Positions 53,101 to 64,000 of a stretch of 64,000 bases of DNA are shown here, piece after piece. This DNA comes from Tubulanus polymorphus (Eukaryota > Nemertea > Palaeonemertea > Tubulaniformes > Tubulanidae): the NCBI RefSeq assembly GCF_964204645.1, contig NC_134028.1, positions 19,194,153 through 19,258,152 of the forward strand, in the 5' to 3' direction. A program made the translations under genes and the position numbers. The notes beneath the pieces are model-generated. The model saw nothing but the letters and a program-made list of their open reading frames with translations. It did no database searches and was not told where the DNA came from. Position 1 is the stretch's first letter; each line of letters starts with the position of its first letter.

Positions 53101-55923
53101 AAACAACAACAAAAAAACGCATCACCACATCATTTCGTACAGAAGGGCCTGACCAGAAACAGAATATATATTTTTTTGGCCTAATAGCAAACAGCAAACT
53201 AGGGGTAATGATACACATTAAAGCAATTTGAACACAAAACCCAAATTTAAAGTGATGGAAAACATCAAAGCTTAATCAGTGAGTAAATGGAAACAACCAA
53301 AAGAAAGAAGGGCAGGCTAGAAGGGAAAAATTTTTATAAAGGGGTTCAAGTGAAGAGAGAAATTTTGAGATGAATAAGTTATGGGGGGGGGGGGGACGTT
53401 ATTCAAATACACATCCAAATGTTCACTTAACTGAGCAGTTTTCAGAATGTGTTGTTTGGTTTATTGGGACAGTCAAAAATGATGTCTATGATATGTTTCA
53501 CCAATATGAAGGGTGTCTCAAAAAATGTGTAGCTTTAGACTAATCATTCATGAACTATAATTGAAATACAATTTTTAGGGGGTATGGTAGGTAGACGTAG
53601 ATGTTTGTTTGAGGATGGCCAGTTGAAATGCATAACTGGGTCACGCATTGCTGGGTACTAGCATGTTTTGAATGGCCCTTAAAATGAAGTCGAACCAATA
53701 CAAGAGATAAGGATTATTGCATTGTGTGTGTTTTATTATAAATGTTCTGCTGTCATTTGACTCGATTTGAGACATTGCAATTAAATCAACTAAGACTGAC
53801 ATCTCCTTGATAAAATTGTTGGTCTGCTTTACTAATTAATCTACTCTGGAACTTGTTCAGTATGGTAACCATCTAACCAATGTACAGTTGAGCTCGACGT
53901 CGATTTTGACACATGAGATTCAGTATTTCCCAAAATCTATTACTTTCCGAACACTAAAGTATTGGATTCCTGCTCGTGGTGTTTTGAATACTGATACCTT
54001 GTTTTTTACAATTCCCCGCAGGAAAATATCACAGAGAGTGAAATCCAGTGGTTTGGTGATTTTATTAGGACGTTCGTTAGACGAACGTCCTTGTGATCGG
54101 TTTGCCGGTTGATGACGCACTTCCGATTTGGTTGACAGATGTTTAAGGTCGTTTTAAAGCCAGTTAGTTAGAGATTTCCTCGAATTCCGCATCAGAAATG
54201 GTGTCTTCAAGTTGGGATTGAATTTGGTTAAAAATAGTTGGTTAGTTTTTGCTGTGCCCTCTTGAAAAAATGCTCTTCACGCCGTTTATGTGACATCACA
54301 CATCACGTGTTGCTTATGACGTGATCGACAGAAGTGCCATTTTTAAAATCGTTGTATCGTGGATGTTAACTTTAGAGGACCGTACGAAGTCTCTTTAAAG
54401 GTGAGTGTCAACATATATGGTGACTTAACTTAATTCTTTGTGAGCGCATAGAGGCCCTGTGAGAATCTACAGACGTTCGCAGCATTGAAAATTACGCAAT
54501 GGTCCGCTCGACACGCACACACACACAGGGGTTTGGCAATGGGCTTGGATTTTATTTCCGGGTTGTTGATAATCTCGCGAGAATGGCGCTAAATATGAAC
54601 TGCGAATAAATTCAAAATATCACGGAAATACCTTGTGTTTATATTGTTTATTTATCCGCTATAAAGTTTCGATAAACAATTGGTCGTTAAGAATCATTAT
54701 CAGACGGTCGCCACGCTACTATATAAAAGAACAAGGGATGAAACGCCAGGCCTCCGCTGTACTTAAATTTTCAGCCAGAAAGTTGGGACAGTCACGTGAC
54801 ATTCTGATGACGTCATCGCATTTAAAACTTCAACATGAAAAGTTAACATATTCACAGACCGATATCAATTGTCAGATTAGGATTCATATGAAATAAATAA
54901 CTTATACAGAATAAATTATGATGAAATATACAATTCATAGTCAAAAAATGCATCTGAATGTAAGTTATTCTCAAATATTTTTCGTATCATAGTTTCCGTC
55001 TTAGATGCTTCGGGTTTGCATTCAGTCAAATAAGAAGCGTTAAGTCACGTGACTGTCCCAACTTTCTGGCTGGCACGAATTGAACTGCGTTTCATCCCTT
55101 GTGATTTTATATAGTAAAGCGTGACGACCGTCTGATAATGATTCTTAACGACCAATTGTTTATCGAAACTTTATAGCGGATAAATAAACAATATAAACAC
55201 AAGGTATTTCCATGATATTTTGAATTTATTCGCAGTTCATATTTAGCGCCATTCTCGCGAGATTATCAACAACCCGGAAATAAAATCCAAGCCCATCGCC
55301 AAACCCCTGTGCACACACATGCTGTCAGTTTGACCTACGTGACTAAATACAGCCGCCATGAATCAGAAGCAATCCACTTCAAATTTTATGAAGTGCATAT
55401 CATAATTATTATTTATCCGATATACACCAAAAAACCTTTAAGAGAAAGGTATTTGGCGTCGGATTCTGTACCGAAAATCCCGGATTGTTGCACTGTATAG
55501 TTTTTTTAGTTGGGTTCTTTTAACATTTTGCCTATAAGCCATTTGATTGACACGTGGGGCGGGGCTTGCGGTCTGCCGATGACGTCAGATGTAAACAATA
55601 ATATAACCACGTGCATCGCGCACATGTGTAAACAAACCTGGCAACAAATTAGATTTTTTGGCGCCAAAACTTTTTTGATTTTTTCTTTTGTCCAATGATT
55701 TTTCAACTGGGGCCAACTGCTATGCCATTAGATTGTACAATCAAGTATTCACGTTTTATAGACTCTCTCTGAAATAATTCTTGTCCAGGGGACATGTATT
55801 GAAATATCTATTGTCGTTGTTTTTGTTTTTTTTTACTTTTAGGATATAAACAGCCTAGAAGAAACATCATCTGGCAGACACACATTTGACTACAGATCAT
55901 ATCCTGTTATAAAATGTGTTTAA
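23183..55923 (+). CDS. VWA3A/VWA3B-type protein with three VWA modules, complete
   Basis: 29 exons: 23183-23214, 26692-26763, 28197-28442, 32084-32173, 32393-32549, 34622-34728, 34854-34979, 35140-35248, 37427-37492, 37864-37995, 38751-38889, 38977-39080, 39246-39421, 40305-40424, 40743-40817, 41467-41561, 42313-42558, 43035-43153, 43251-43295, 44741-44872, 45964-46036, 46892-47154, 47931-48049, 48129-48416, 49869-50013, 50148-50299, 51171-51297, 51424-51603, 55843-55923. All phases agree; 1271 aa. The start MADRKFRED is followed by an acidic stretch. Three repeats of [WLxxxGL-type helix, YxKRIxWLxxGSRRxFG motif, VWA fold, GGRYH motif] follow. There is no signal peptide or membrane segment, so the protein is intracellular. 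VWA3A and VWA3B are poorly characterised proteins associated with ciliated tissues. Three modules favour VWA3A, the length is near VWA3B; A versus B is undecided. All donors are GT except after exon 19 (GC). Confidence 0.88.
23955..24060 (-). repeat. tRNA-derived SINE-like fragment
   Basis: Read on the minus strand it has a B-box-like GGGTTCGAATCCC and upstream 'gtgaggtcaagggg', resembling the left half of a tRNA. It does not fold into a complete tRNA, so it is taken as a SINE or tRNA pseudogene. Confidence 0.45.
24610..24913. mobile_element. Foldback element with 55-bp arms
   Basis: Arm 24610-24664 (GATTCTTAAAAATCGAACAT onward) is complementary to 24859-24913 with very few mismatches; the interior is 194 bp. 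It lies in intron 1 of the VWA3-family gene. Confidence 0.75.
25383..25580. mobile_element. Fragment of the composite foldback family
   Basis: Shares 'catggaaac ... aacatattgttaa', 'tttcaatacagtg' and 'gatggtttat' with the element at 11999-13200. Confidence 0.45.
25790..26570 (+). mobile_element. Dispersed pearl-like repeat copy, 5'-truncated
   Basis: Contains the body blocks 'caagatggccaattttggcctgaattctg' and 'cacgcaattggtggcc', then two tandem units with 'aaccataatcaattgctaag' and 'aacaatcaattgcaaaattg'. The 3' end is missing. It lies in intron 1 of the VWA3-family gene, just before exon 2. Confidence 0.5.
28608..28830 (+). mobile_element. Dispersed pearl-like repeat fragment
   Basis: 5' block 'tttagccaacttaggggg ... 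gagggctattgc' of the family, with body 'cttattttgggaagttcc' and 'tggcaaccagttcc'. Confidence 0.45.
28903..29018. mobile_element. Solo arm of the long-palindrome element
   Basis: Matches the right arm of the element at 54524-55312 ('aaggtattgttgtgatattttgaatttatttgc ... gcccatcgccaacccctgtg'), showing that the family is dispersed. Confidence 0.65.
29759..29813. mobile_element. Minimal 55-bp copy of the 'AGTCTAGTACC' MITE
   Basis: Left AGTCTAGTATCTAGCTGTTG and right GGTATTCAGACT with almost no interior. It is the smallest of three relatives (see 14962 and 30327). Confidence 0.5.
30327..30670. mobile_element. 344-bp copy of the 'AGTCTAGTACC' MITE
   Basis: Collinear with the 755-bp copy at 14962 over its first 300 bp ('agggccaaagtgca', 'gaggctttgagcgtctatttcacc', 'atcagatggaagttaactattg'), then missing the middle and keeping the right end. 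Confidence 0.7.
30709..30883. mobile_element. Pogo-like MITE, 175 bp
   Basis: Ends CAGTGGAACGTTGTTACATC and the complement of CAGTGGAACCTCATTATAAC at a TA site. The interior repeats 'gttcgttataacc'-like words. These ends are typical of pogo/Tigger-related elements. Confidence 0.7.
31243..31523. mobile_element. TTAA-flanked MITE, 281 bp, with palindromes
   Basis: Ends TTAACCCTTCCAGTGC and GCACTGAAAGGGTTAA. Two copies of a palindrome, TACACCGCAGCGCGGTGTA (31348-31366) and TACACCGCAGTGCGGTGTA (31443-31461), lie inside. A TTAA target suggests piggyBac-type mobilisation. Confidence 0.65.
31656..31830. mobile_element. Pogo-like MITE, 175 bp
   Basis: CAGTAGACTACACCCAAGTT on the left; GAGTTGGGCAGAGTCTACT on the right. 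It belongs with the elements at 35266 and 5405. Confidence 0.6.
31846..32040 (+). mobile_element. Dispersed pearl-like repeat, 3' part
   Basis: One tandem unit ('aaccacaatcaattgcaaaattg', 'ttctatgattgtg') followed by a degraded 3' end ('cacccacccaagagagccc'). It ends about 45 bp before exon 4 of the VWA3-family gene. Confidence 0.5.
33628..34126. mobile_element. MITE, 499 bp, GTTCTTACAGATCAGGGA ends
   Basis: Perfect 18-bp inverted ends (GTTCTTACAGATCAGGGA and TCCCTGATCTGTAAGAAC). The interior has no frame of interest. It lies in intron 5 of the VWA3-family gene. Confidence 0.75.
35266..35861. mobile_element. Pogo-like MITE carrying a SINE-like insert
   Basis: Ends 'gagtaaactccgcctaagtc' and 'gacttaggcagagtttac' are inverted copies. 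A tRNA-like SINE (35545-35700) lies inside, so this is a nested insertion. It begins about 18 bp after the end of exon 8. Confidence 0.6.
35545..35700 (-). repeat. tRNA-derived SINE-like element
   Basis: The minus strand carries GGGTTCGAATCCC (B box) preceded by 'gtagggccagcgctgatgg' (A-box-like), then a non-tRNA body with 'gctgacagcagaacgac'. It does not form a full tRNA cloverleaf. Confidence 0.5.
35896..37205 (+). mobile_element. Dispersed pearl-like repeat, both ends present
   Basis: Well-kept 5' hairpin: AGCCCACTTGGGACT then AGTCCTAGTGGGCT. The 3' end is 'gtgtccctggacccctag' at about 37188-37205. The body is interrupted by unrelated DNA in the middle, probably a nested insertion. It lies in intron 8 of the VWA3-family gene. 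Confidence 0.55.
39784..39973. mobile_element. MITE, 190 bp, with CTTAG flanks
   Basis: CAGTGTCCGATCTAAG on the left and CTTAGATCGGACCCTG on the right, with the 5-mer CTTAG immediately outside on both sides (possible target duplication). Confidence 0.65.
40941..41105. mobile_element. Single-ended pogo-like fragment
   Basis: Left end ACAGTCAACCCCGCATAAGT is present and internal 'acgacttatg' words are repeated in reverse, but no right end was found. Confidence 0.4.
43251..43297 (+). other. Exon 19 with a non-canonical GC splice donor
   Basis: The exon (43251-43295, 15 codons ending ATG AAG) is followed by GCAAGT. AAG/GCAAGT is the typical context of GC-AG introns. Reading on without splicing runs to a stop at 43422, and the nearest GT donor (43333) leaves a phase that the next exon cannot take. 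The GC donor alone gives an in-phase join to 44741. Confidence 0.6.
43801..44009. repeat. Perfect 106-bp tandem duplication
   Basis: Positions 43801-43903 recur at 43907-44009 without a visible difference (period 106). Identity at this length points to a very recent duplication, or to an assembly artefact. It lies in the intron between exons 19 and 20 of the VWA3-family gene. Confidence 0.85.
44287..44653. mobile_element. MITE, 367 bp, TTAACCCATTAGCACTC ends
   Basis: Left TAACCCATTAGCACTCAAG, right GAGTGCTAATGGGTTAA. It resembles the TTAA-flanked element at 31243 in design but not in interior. Confidence 0.65.
44957..45802 (+). mobile_element. Dispersed pearl-like repeat with nested MITE
   Basis: The 5' part (from 'agcccatttccgacttaag') runs to about 45100, is interrupted by the MITE at 45102-45657, and resumes to 'ccctgaacctctag' near 45801. 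Confidence 0.55.
45102..45657. mobile_element. Pogo-like MITE, 556 bp
   Basis: Left CAGTCAAACCTCGTTATACC, right complement of CAGTCAAACCTCATTATTAC at a TA site. The longest of this type in the window; no transposase frame. Confidence 0.7.
46490..46813 (+). mobile_element. Dispersed pearl-like repeat, 3' part with best-kept end
   Basis: Ends 'aaaccacttcccaagtgggctcggtgtccctggacccctag'-like (pieces: TCCCAAGTGGGCT, then CCTGGACCCCTAG). It carries one tandem unit and ends about 80 bp before exon 22. Confidence 0.55.
48630..48690 (+). mobile_element. 5' fragment of the dispersed pearl-like repeat
   Basis: 'gggcttaagtcccagcagcctggtgtgttcactttttgtc' matches the 5' end of other copies. Confidence 0.35.
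49286..49360 (+). repeat. tRNA-derived SINE head
   Basis: TAGCTCAGGTGG is a good A box; a weak B-box-like 'gtctggaatccc' follows about 35 bp later. It is too degenerate to be a functional tRNA. Confidence 0.4.
49550..49745 (+). mobile_element. Dispersed pearl-like repeat, body fragment
   Basis: Carries the family blocks 'tttttgattggtcaattt', 'cagccatattt' and 'gatatttgataattgtcag'; both ends are missing. Confidence 0.4.
50371..50678. mobile_element. Inverted-repeat element, 308 bp, ~45-bp ends
   Basis: Left TGTGTCCATACATGCCAACC, then TGTACAATT; the right arm is its complement with few mismatches. It lies in the intron before exon 27. Confidence 0.75.
50707..50894 (+). mobile_element. Dispersed pearl-like repeat, 3' part
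   Basis: One tandem unit ('aaccacaatcaactgcagaa', 'ttctatgattgtgttgagt') then the 3' end 'gtgtccctagacccctgg'. Confidence 0.5.
51855..52503. mobile_element. TTAA-flanked MITE, 649 bp
   Basis: Ends TTAAAGGTCAACTGCCCTCT and AGAGGGCAGTTGACCTTTAA are perfect inverted copies over 20 bp. It lies in the last intron of the VWA3-family gene. Confidence 0.75.
53383..53395 (+). repeat. Run of 13 G
   Basis: A homopolymer on the + strand in the last intron; its length is likely to vary and to be error-prone in sequencing. Confidence 0.9.
54067..54091. repeat. Perfect 11-bp-arm palindrome
   Basis: AGGACGTTCGT - TAG - ACGAACGTCCT, a strong hairpin in the last intron. The word ACGAACGTCCT occurs again near 56391. 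No function is evident. Confidence 0.7.
54524..55312. mobile_element. Long-palindrome foldback element, 789 bp
   Basis: Left arm about 54524-54806 (CACAGGGGTTTGGCAATGGG onward, to 'agaaagttgggacagtcacgtgac') pairs with the right arm 55028-55312 with few mismatches; a 220-bp spacer separates them. It is flanked by CA-repeat sequence. The spacer-and-arm frames are not coding. Confidence 0.8.
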
Positions 55924-60003
<4,080 letters not shown>

Positions 60004-60089
60004 GGTGTCACTAAACCTAAGACCCCCTAAACCTAAGACCTAAGACCCGTTAGGTCTTATGTTTAGGGGGTCTTAGGTTTAGTGACACC
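60004..60089. repeat. Long hairpin heading the satellite
   Basis: GGTGTCACTAAACCTAAGAC and following bases pair with the mirror block ending GTTTAGTGACACC, about 40-bp arms with one mismatch. It is built from the same CCTAAGACC words as the satellite that follows. Confidence 0.8.
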
Positions 60090-60950
60090 TATATATAATA
60101 TACTAAACCTAAGACCCATAAACCTAAGACCCCCAAATATCTCGTCTCTGATAAATGAACCAAATTTAAATAGGCCATCGATGGATCATTTTAACTAATA
60201 TCTATATATTAGAACCATTCTGAATAGTCTAAAGTACACATATAATGATTTAGAGTCGGGTCTTAGGTTTATGGGTCTTAGCTTTAGTGACACCTATATA
60301 TAATATACTAAACCTAAGACCTATAAACCTAAGACCCTCAAATATCTCGTCTCTGATAAATACACCAGATTTAAATAGGCCATCGATGGATCATTAACTA
60401 ATATCTATATATTAGAACCATTTTGAATAGTCTAAAGTACACAAATAATGATTTAGAGTCGGGTCTTAGGTTTATGGGTCTTAGGTTTAGTGACACCTAT
60501 ATATAATATACTAAACCTAAGACCCATAAACCTAAGACCCCCAAATATCTCGTCTCTGATAAATTAACTAAATTTTAATAGGCCATCGATGGATCATTAT
60601 TTTAACTAATATCTATATATTAGAACCATTTTGAATAGTCTAAAGTACACAAATAATGATTTAGAGTCGGGTCTTAGGTTTATGGGTCTTAGCTTTAGTG
60701 ACACCTATATATAATATACTAAACCTAAGACCTATAAACCTAAGACCCTCAAATATCACGTCTCTGATAAATAAACCAAATTTAAATAGGCAATCGATGG
60801 ATCATTTTAACTAATATCTATATATTAGAACCATTTCGAATAGTCTTAAGTACACAAATAATGATTTAGAGTCGGGTCTTAGGTTTATGGGTCTTAGGTT
60901 TAGTGACACCTATATATAATATACTAAACCTAAGTTAACCTAAATATTTT
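60083..60950 (+). repeat. Satellite of four ~205-bp units in ABAB order
   Basis: Units start with TGACACCTATATATAATATA at 60083, 60288, 60491 and 60699, with a truncated fifth at 60904 (periods 205, 203, 208, 205). Each unit has inverted ends built from CTAAACCTAAGACC on the left and GGTCTTAGGTTTA on the right. Units 1 and 3 share 'gacccataaacctaagaccccc' and 'cttagctttag'; units 2 and 4 share 'gacctataaacctaagaccctc' and 'cttaggtttag'. This is a higher-order dimer of about 410 bp. Confidence 0.9.
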
Positions 60951-62298
60951 TTAATGTGCCGCTGATTGGCTAAATAAACAAATATCTTGATATCTTGAAC
61001 TTTGATTATTGTAATAAAGTATTATTGTAAGAATTTTGATAATTATAATGATAAATTGTTTAACAAACTCAAACAGTATGTAATAAATGAAATCGTTCAG
61101 CATCGGAAGATTTCTATTTGAGTCATTGGGGAAATCCCACTACCACGTATTCGCGTGATGTATTTTGAGATCGTCTCATGTGACGCATTTTCATATAAGA
61201 ATTCCTTGGTTCAAGTGCAGACATGTTAGGCCTTTTAACTACTTGAAGCATGGATCCCCCTCTGAAATTCCACCAAAACATCACGTTGAAAAAGGTGTGT
61301 TTTCATCATTCATATGTAATTCTGAAAAAAGCAATCTTTTATTTTTATCTTGATATTTCCGTTTCAAATAAGTTTCTGCAAAAAAAGTCATGAAATTGAT
61401 TGAAGGCCAGGTCTTTGAGATCTTTTATAATTCGTGAAGCTACACGTCAAAGCCCCATGGTGCTCTTGTATTATTGCGTAATCAACTCCGGGGTAAACGC
61501 AGTTTACCGTAAATTCATATAAACTGGTCATTCTTCGACTGAGAAACATGTCCTCTTTGCTTTATAATCAGTTCGGTATATGTTTCGAATAAACAAGGAC
61601 ACAGTGAACGATCTGACGTAAGTATTTTGAGAACGTCCTGAATATCCTAATGTCGTTTACCTTCTCTCTTTTTGTCTCAAATCGTCTCAAGTCGTGTCGT
61701 TGTGTATGAAAAAGACAGCCCAGCTTGGTTATTTCTTCGGGTCGCATAACACATAGCCGCAATCAGACGAGTGCTTCTGGCCCGGATAAATTGTTCACCG
61801 GTTGCCAAATAGGCCCGTAGCCGTGTCTGATTGGCTCGACCAAAAACATGAGACCAGGCCCGAGCCAAATTTTAGCGCGAGCCCAATTCAAATTATTTTG
61901 CGTGAATTGCAACTGTTTCCGGAAATGACTCTCTTCGCTTTGCTTAAGCATTATTTTGTATCGAATGGGTGATTTGCGAGTGAACGCGCTATCGCCAAAT
62001 TTTACCTGGGCCAAATCGTCTCTATGTGATCGTTGAAAGCGATTTTGATGCGTCAAATGAATATAACGACAGAAAGAAAAAACAGTACAAAATCTGTAAA
62101 AATTTAAAAAAACAACCGGGAATTGGTTTATTGGCTTGAGAACAGCAAATTACAATGGAAGCTATAACACCGGCTACACGTAAATGAAAAACAAATATTT
62201 GATTAAACCCAAGTTTATATATACTTCATTTGGTATACTTGTATGATTGTAGAAATATCTTTCAAACTACACGATTGTTCAAACATTAGCGTCTTAAT
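60951..62298. other. Intergenic, no supported gene
   Basis: No exon was seen. The 61763-62056 minus-strand frame crosses a region with GGCCC-containing inverted words and is probably part of an unclassified repeat. Confidence 0.4.
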
Positions 62299-62860
62299 TA
62301 GTCAACCTTAGTTAATCCGTATCACTCGGGACCGAGCATTTTTGTACGGATTAAGTAATTTACAGATTACAGATAATCCGTACGTAGTTCTACGAATTAA
62401 TTTCAATTCGCATTAACTATGATTTCAGTGTTTGAACCGTATGATAGCCGGTTTAAAGATGTCTAAATTGCCTCTTAAAATCATTGAATGCAATACGAAA
62501 CCAGGTACCATCATTTAATAGAGTGGTGTGAGACAATGACTTCGATGGATTAATTTAGTGTTTCCAGGAGTTATCTCATATTTCCCATTGATCATATTAA
62601 TCGAGATTCTGTTGTTTATATCTATTTTCACTACAAATATATGTTACCGACAGCTGATACGGATTACACAATAGGTTTTACTTAGAAATGGCCAACGGGA
62701 CCATACGTATATTTGTCTACGGAATAAGTGAAAATACGGATAATGACGTACGAATTAAGGACATAATTCTAAATGGAATAATGTTACTTAAAAAGGGACC
62801 GATTTATTTATACGGAATAAGCACATGGTTTAACCGGGACGATTTAACCTAGGTTGACTA
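62299..62860. mobile_element. Pogo-like MITE, 562 bp
   Basis: TAGTCAACCTTAGTTAATCCG-like left end and GGTTGACTA right end at a TA site. The interior repeats 'tccgta ... ttaattcgta' words in both directions ('cggattaag', 'ggaataagc'). Confidence 0.6.
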
Positions 62861-62893
62861 AGAGCGAGAGATTTTGCCGTACACAAGCACAGT

Positions 62894-64000
62894 TCATTGT
62901 AACTGGCTACCAAATTCGGATCTCAGCAAGGTCCAATGATTGTCTTCTAATTGGTGTCGGACATCTACCGGAATTGTTATGTATTCATATGTAAAATATG
63001 GGAAACGTCGCAAGATACAGCTCACAGAGGGGTGATAGTATCGCTTTGTTTCTCGCTTCGATGGTTCCTTTTTGCTCCAATCATTGTTGATAGGGAAGAA
63101 GTATCTCTCCATATGTGAAAAAAACAATATTGTATGGAGCAGGAGGATTAATTTTACAAAATTCAACACTGCAAGTCTTGCAGATTTTTGCATTCGTTGA
63201 TAAGAACTCTAAATAAAATTTATTGTTATTATGATGCAATTCTGTGAATGGATTCACCGACGAATGCGGTAAAGAAGCTTCCTGTCGCGTGGGACTCTCT
63301 TTACGGGAACGATAGCCATATTTATTTCTAGACCCTTTTTTCCCTGCTACAATCAAATTAACATTGGATTCAGCCAACACAGACTTCCGTTTTGTTCCCT
63401 TTTTTCGGGAAATAAAAGACAGATGCATTTCTAAAATCTCGCATTTCTCTGCAACAGCCAAGCTATGTTTGCATACTTGATCATACCTATAGCTTGCACA
63501 TTTACAGGATACATGATCTTTATACAGAACACACAGGAACTTTCCGCCCTTTCCGACATGAGAAGCCACTTCGTATTTATTGGAATTTCCTGGGTTTGTA
63601 CAAACTTGCTGACCGATTGACAGTGGCTGATTTAATAGTCTATGGACTTCTTTTTCAATCAAATTTGCAGATTCTTCGGAGTATTTCAACTTGTGATGTA
63701 AATATTGTGCTAGGTTAATGGTCAATTCTTGGTATTCTTGAGGGCCGCTATCGGTTGCTGAATCAAGAGACAGTTTTACTTTCTTTAACATATCTTCATA
63801 TTTCATTTGACGTACACTGACAACATATGCATCTCTCTCTTCTTCTGTCAAATCAAACCAAATGTCAGGTGTTAACTGATGATGTTTAACAATATCTGCT
63901 AATTCGTACTGGTCACCGAGGCCAGCGACTGCTAGTTTGACTTCTTTTGTTTGGTCACAGATGATTCGATCGAATACTTTGGTTGTAAATTCTAATTTTG
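62894..64000 (-). pseudogene. SWIM zinc-finger protein, 3' part, frameshifted
   Basis: The frame is open from the window edge (64000) to a stop at 63081, about 305 codons, so the 5' part is missing. A SWIM motif is clear: VSCKCASYRYDQVCKHS, i.e. C-x-C-x8-C-x-H, the Zn-binding fold found in MULE-type transposases and some nuclear proteins. Then come a basic stretch (SRKKGTKRKS; GSRNKYGYRSRKE) and a Cys-rich ICKTCSVEFC. Just after this the frame is lost at a run of seven T on the coding strand (63118-63124). In the frame reached by removing one T the protein continues to 62894 with HMERYFFPINNDW, YYHPSVSCILRRFPYF and a short end, which looks like the second half of the Cys/His module. Either a recent pseudogene or a sequencing error. 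Function unknown; it may be transposon-derived. Confidence 0.7.

Noticed and set aside
60083-60950. Telomere or CRISPR-like array
   Set aside because: Units are 205 bp and nearly identical throughout, so there are no short repeats with unique spacers, and the CCTAA words are interrupted; it is a eukaryotic satellite.
61763-62056. 97-codon minus-strand frame
   Set aside because: It runs through repeat-like GGCCC-rich sequence with inverted words; no protein features.
63494-63718. 74-codon + strand frame
   Set aside because: Shadow of the SWIM-protein gene on the minus strand.

Overview
This is a piece of an animal nuclear genome. It is AT-rich (about 36-37 % G+C by eye), its protein genes are split into many short exons with GT-AG introns of 0.3-4 kb, and it is crowded with small transposon-derived repeats. 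Two genes of motile cilia lie here, so the animal is ciliated. The dispersed intronic repeats resemble the pearl/BIV160-type elements described in bivalves and other marine invertebrates. I lean towards a lophotrochozoan or other marine invertebrate, but I cannot name the species.

Layout. 1-5512: mostly non-coding, with a possible LINE tail, a dispersed-repeat copy and a small coding-like patch (3309-3729). 5513-6888: the last exon (456 codons) of an unrecognised, acidic, Ser/Asn-rich, disordered protein with a basic C-terminal tail. 6889-10687: intergenic, holding three short inverted-repeat (MITE-like) elements. 10688-21327 (+): a complete ten-exon gene for the dynein axonemal assembly factor DNAAF5/HEATR2, about 866 aa. 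21328-23182: spacer with a consensus RFX X-box. 23183-55923 (+): a 29-exon gene for a VWA3-family protein (VWA3A/VWA3B type, 1271 aa) made of three related modules, each with a von Willebrand A domain; only the third keeps a full metal site. 55924-62893: intergenic, with a pure TA microsatellite, a two-type (ABAB) satellite of about 205-bp foldback units, and one long MITE. 62894-64000 (-): the 3' part of a SWIM zinc-finger protein of unknown role, broken by one extra base in a homopolymer.

The gene models were built by hand from splice consensus and reading phase. For DNAAF5 and the VWA3 gene every exon junction is in phase and the total length is close to that of the human relatives. DNAAF5 acts in the cytoplasm to pre-assemble dynein arms. 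The VWA3 family is less well known but is linked to cilia; the X-box in front of the gene fits that. The two genes are head to tail about 1.9 kb apart.

The introns and spacers hold at least twenty inverted-repeat elements, several nested in one another, and about a dozen copies of one dispersed repeat. No intact transposase or reverse transcriptase was found, so all appear non-autonomous. A separate signal is the 8-bp palindrome TAGGCCTA, which I counted 22 times where under one is expected by base composition.
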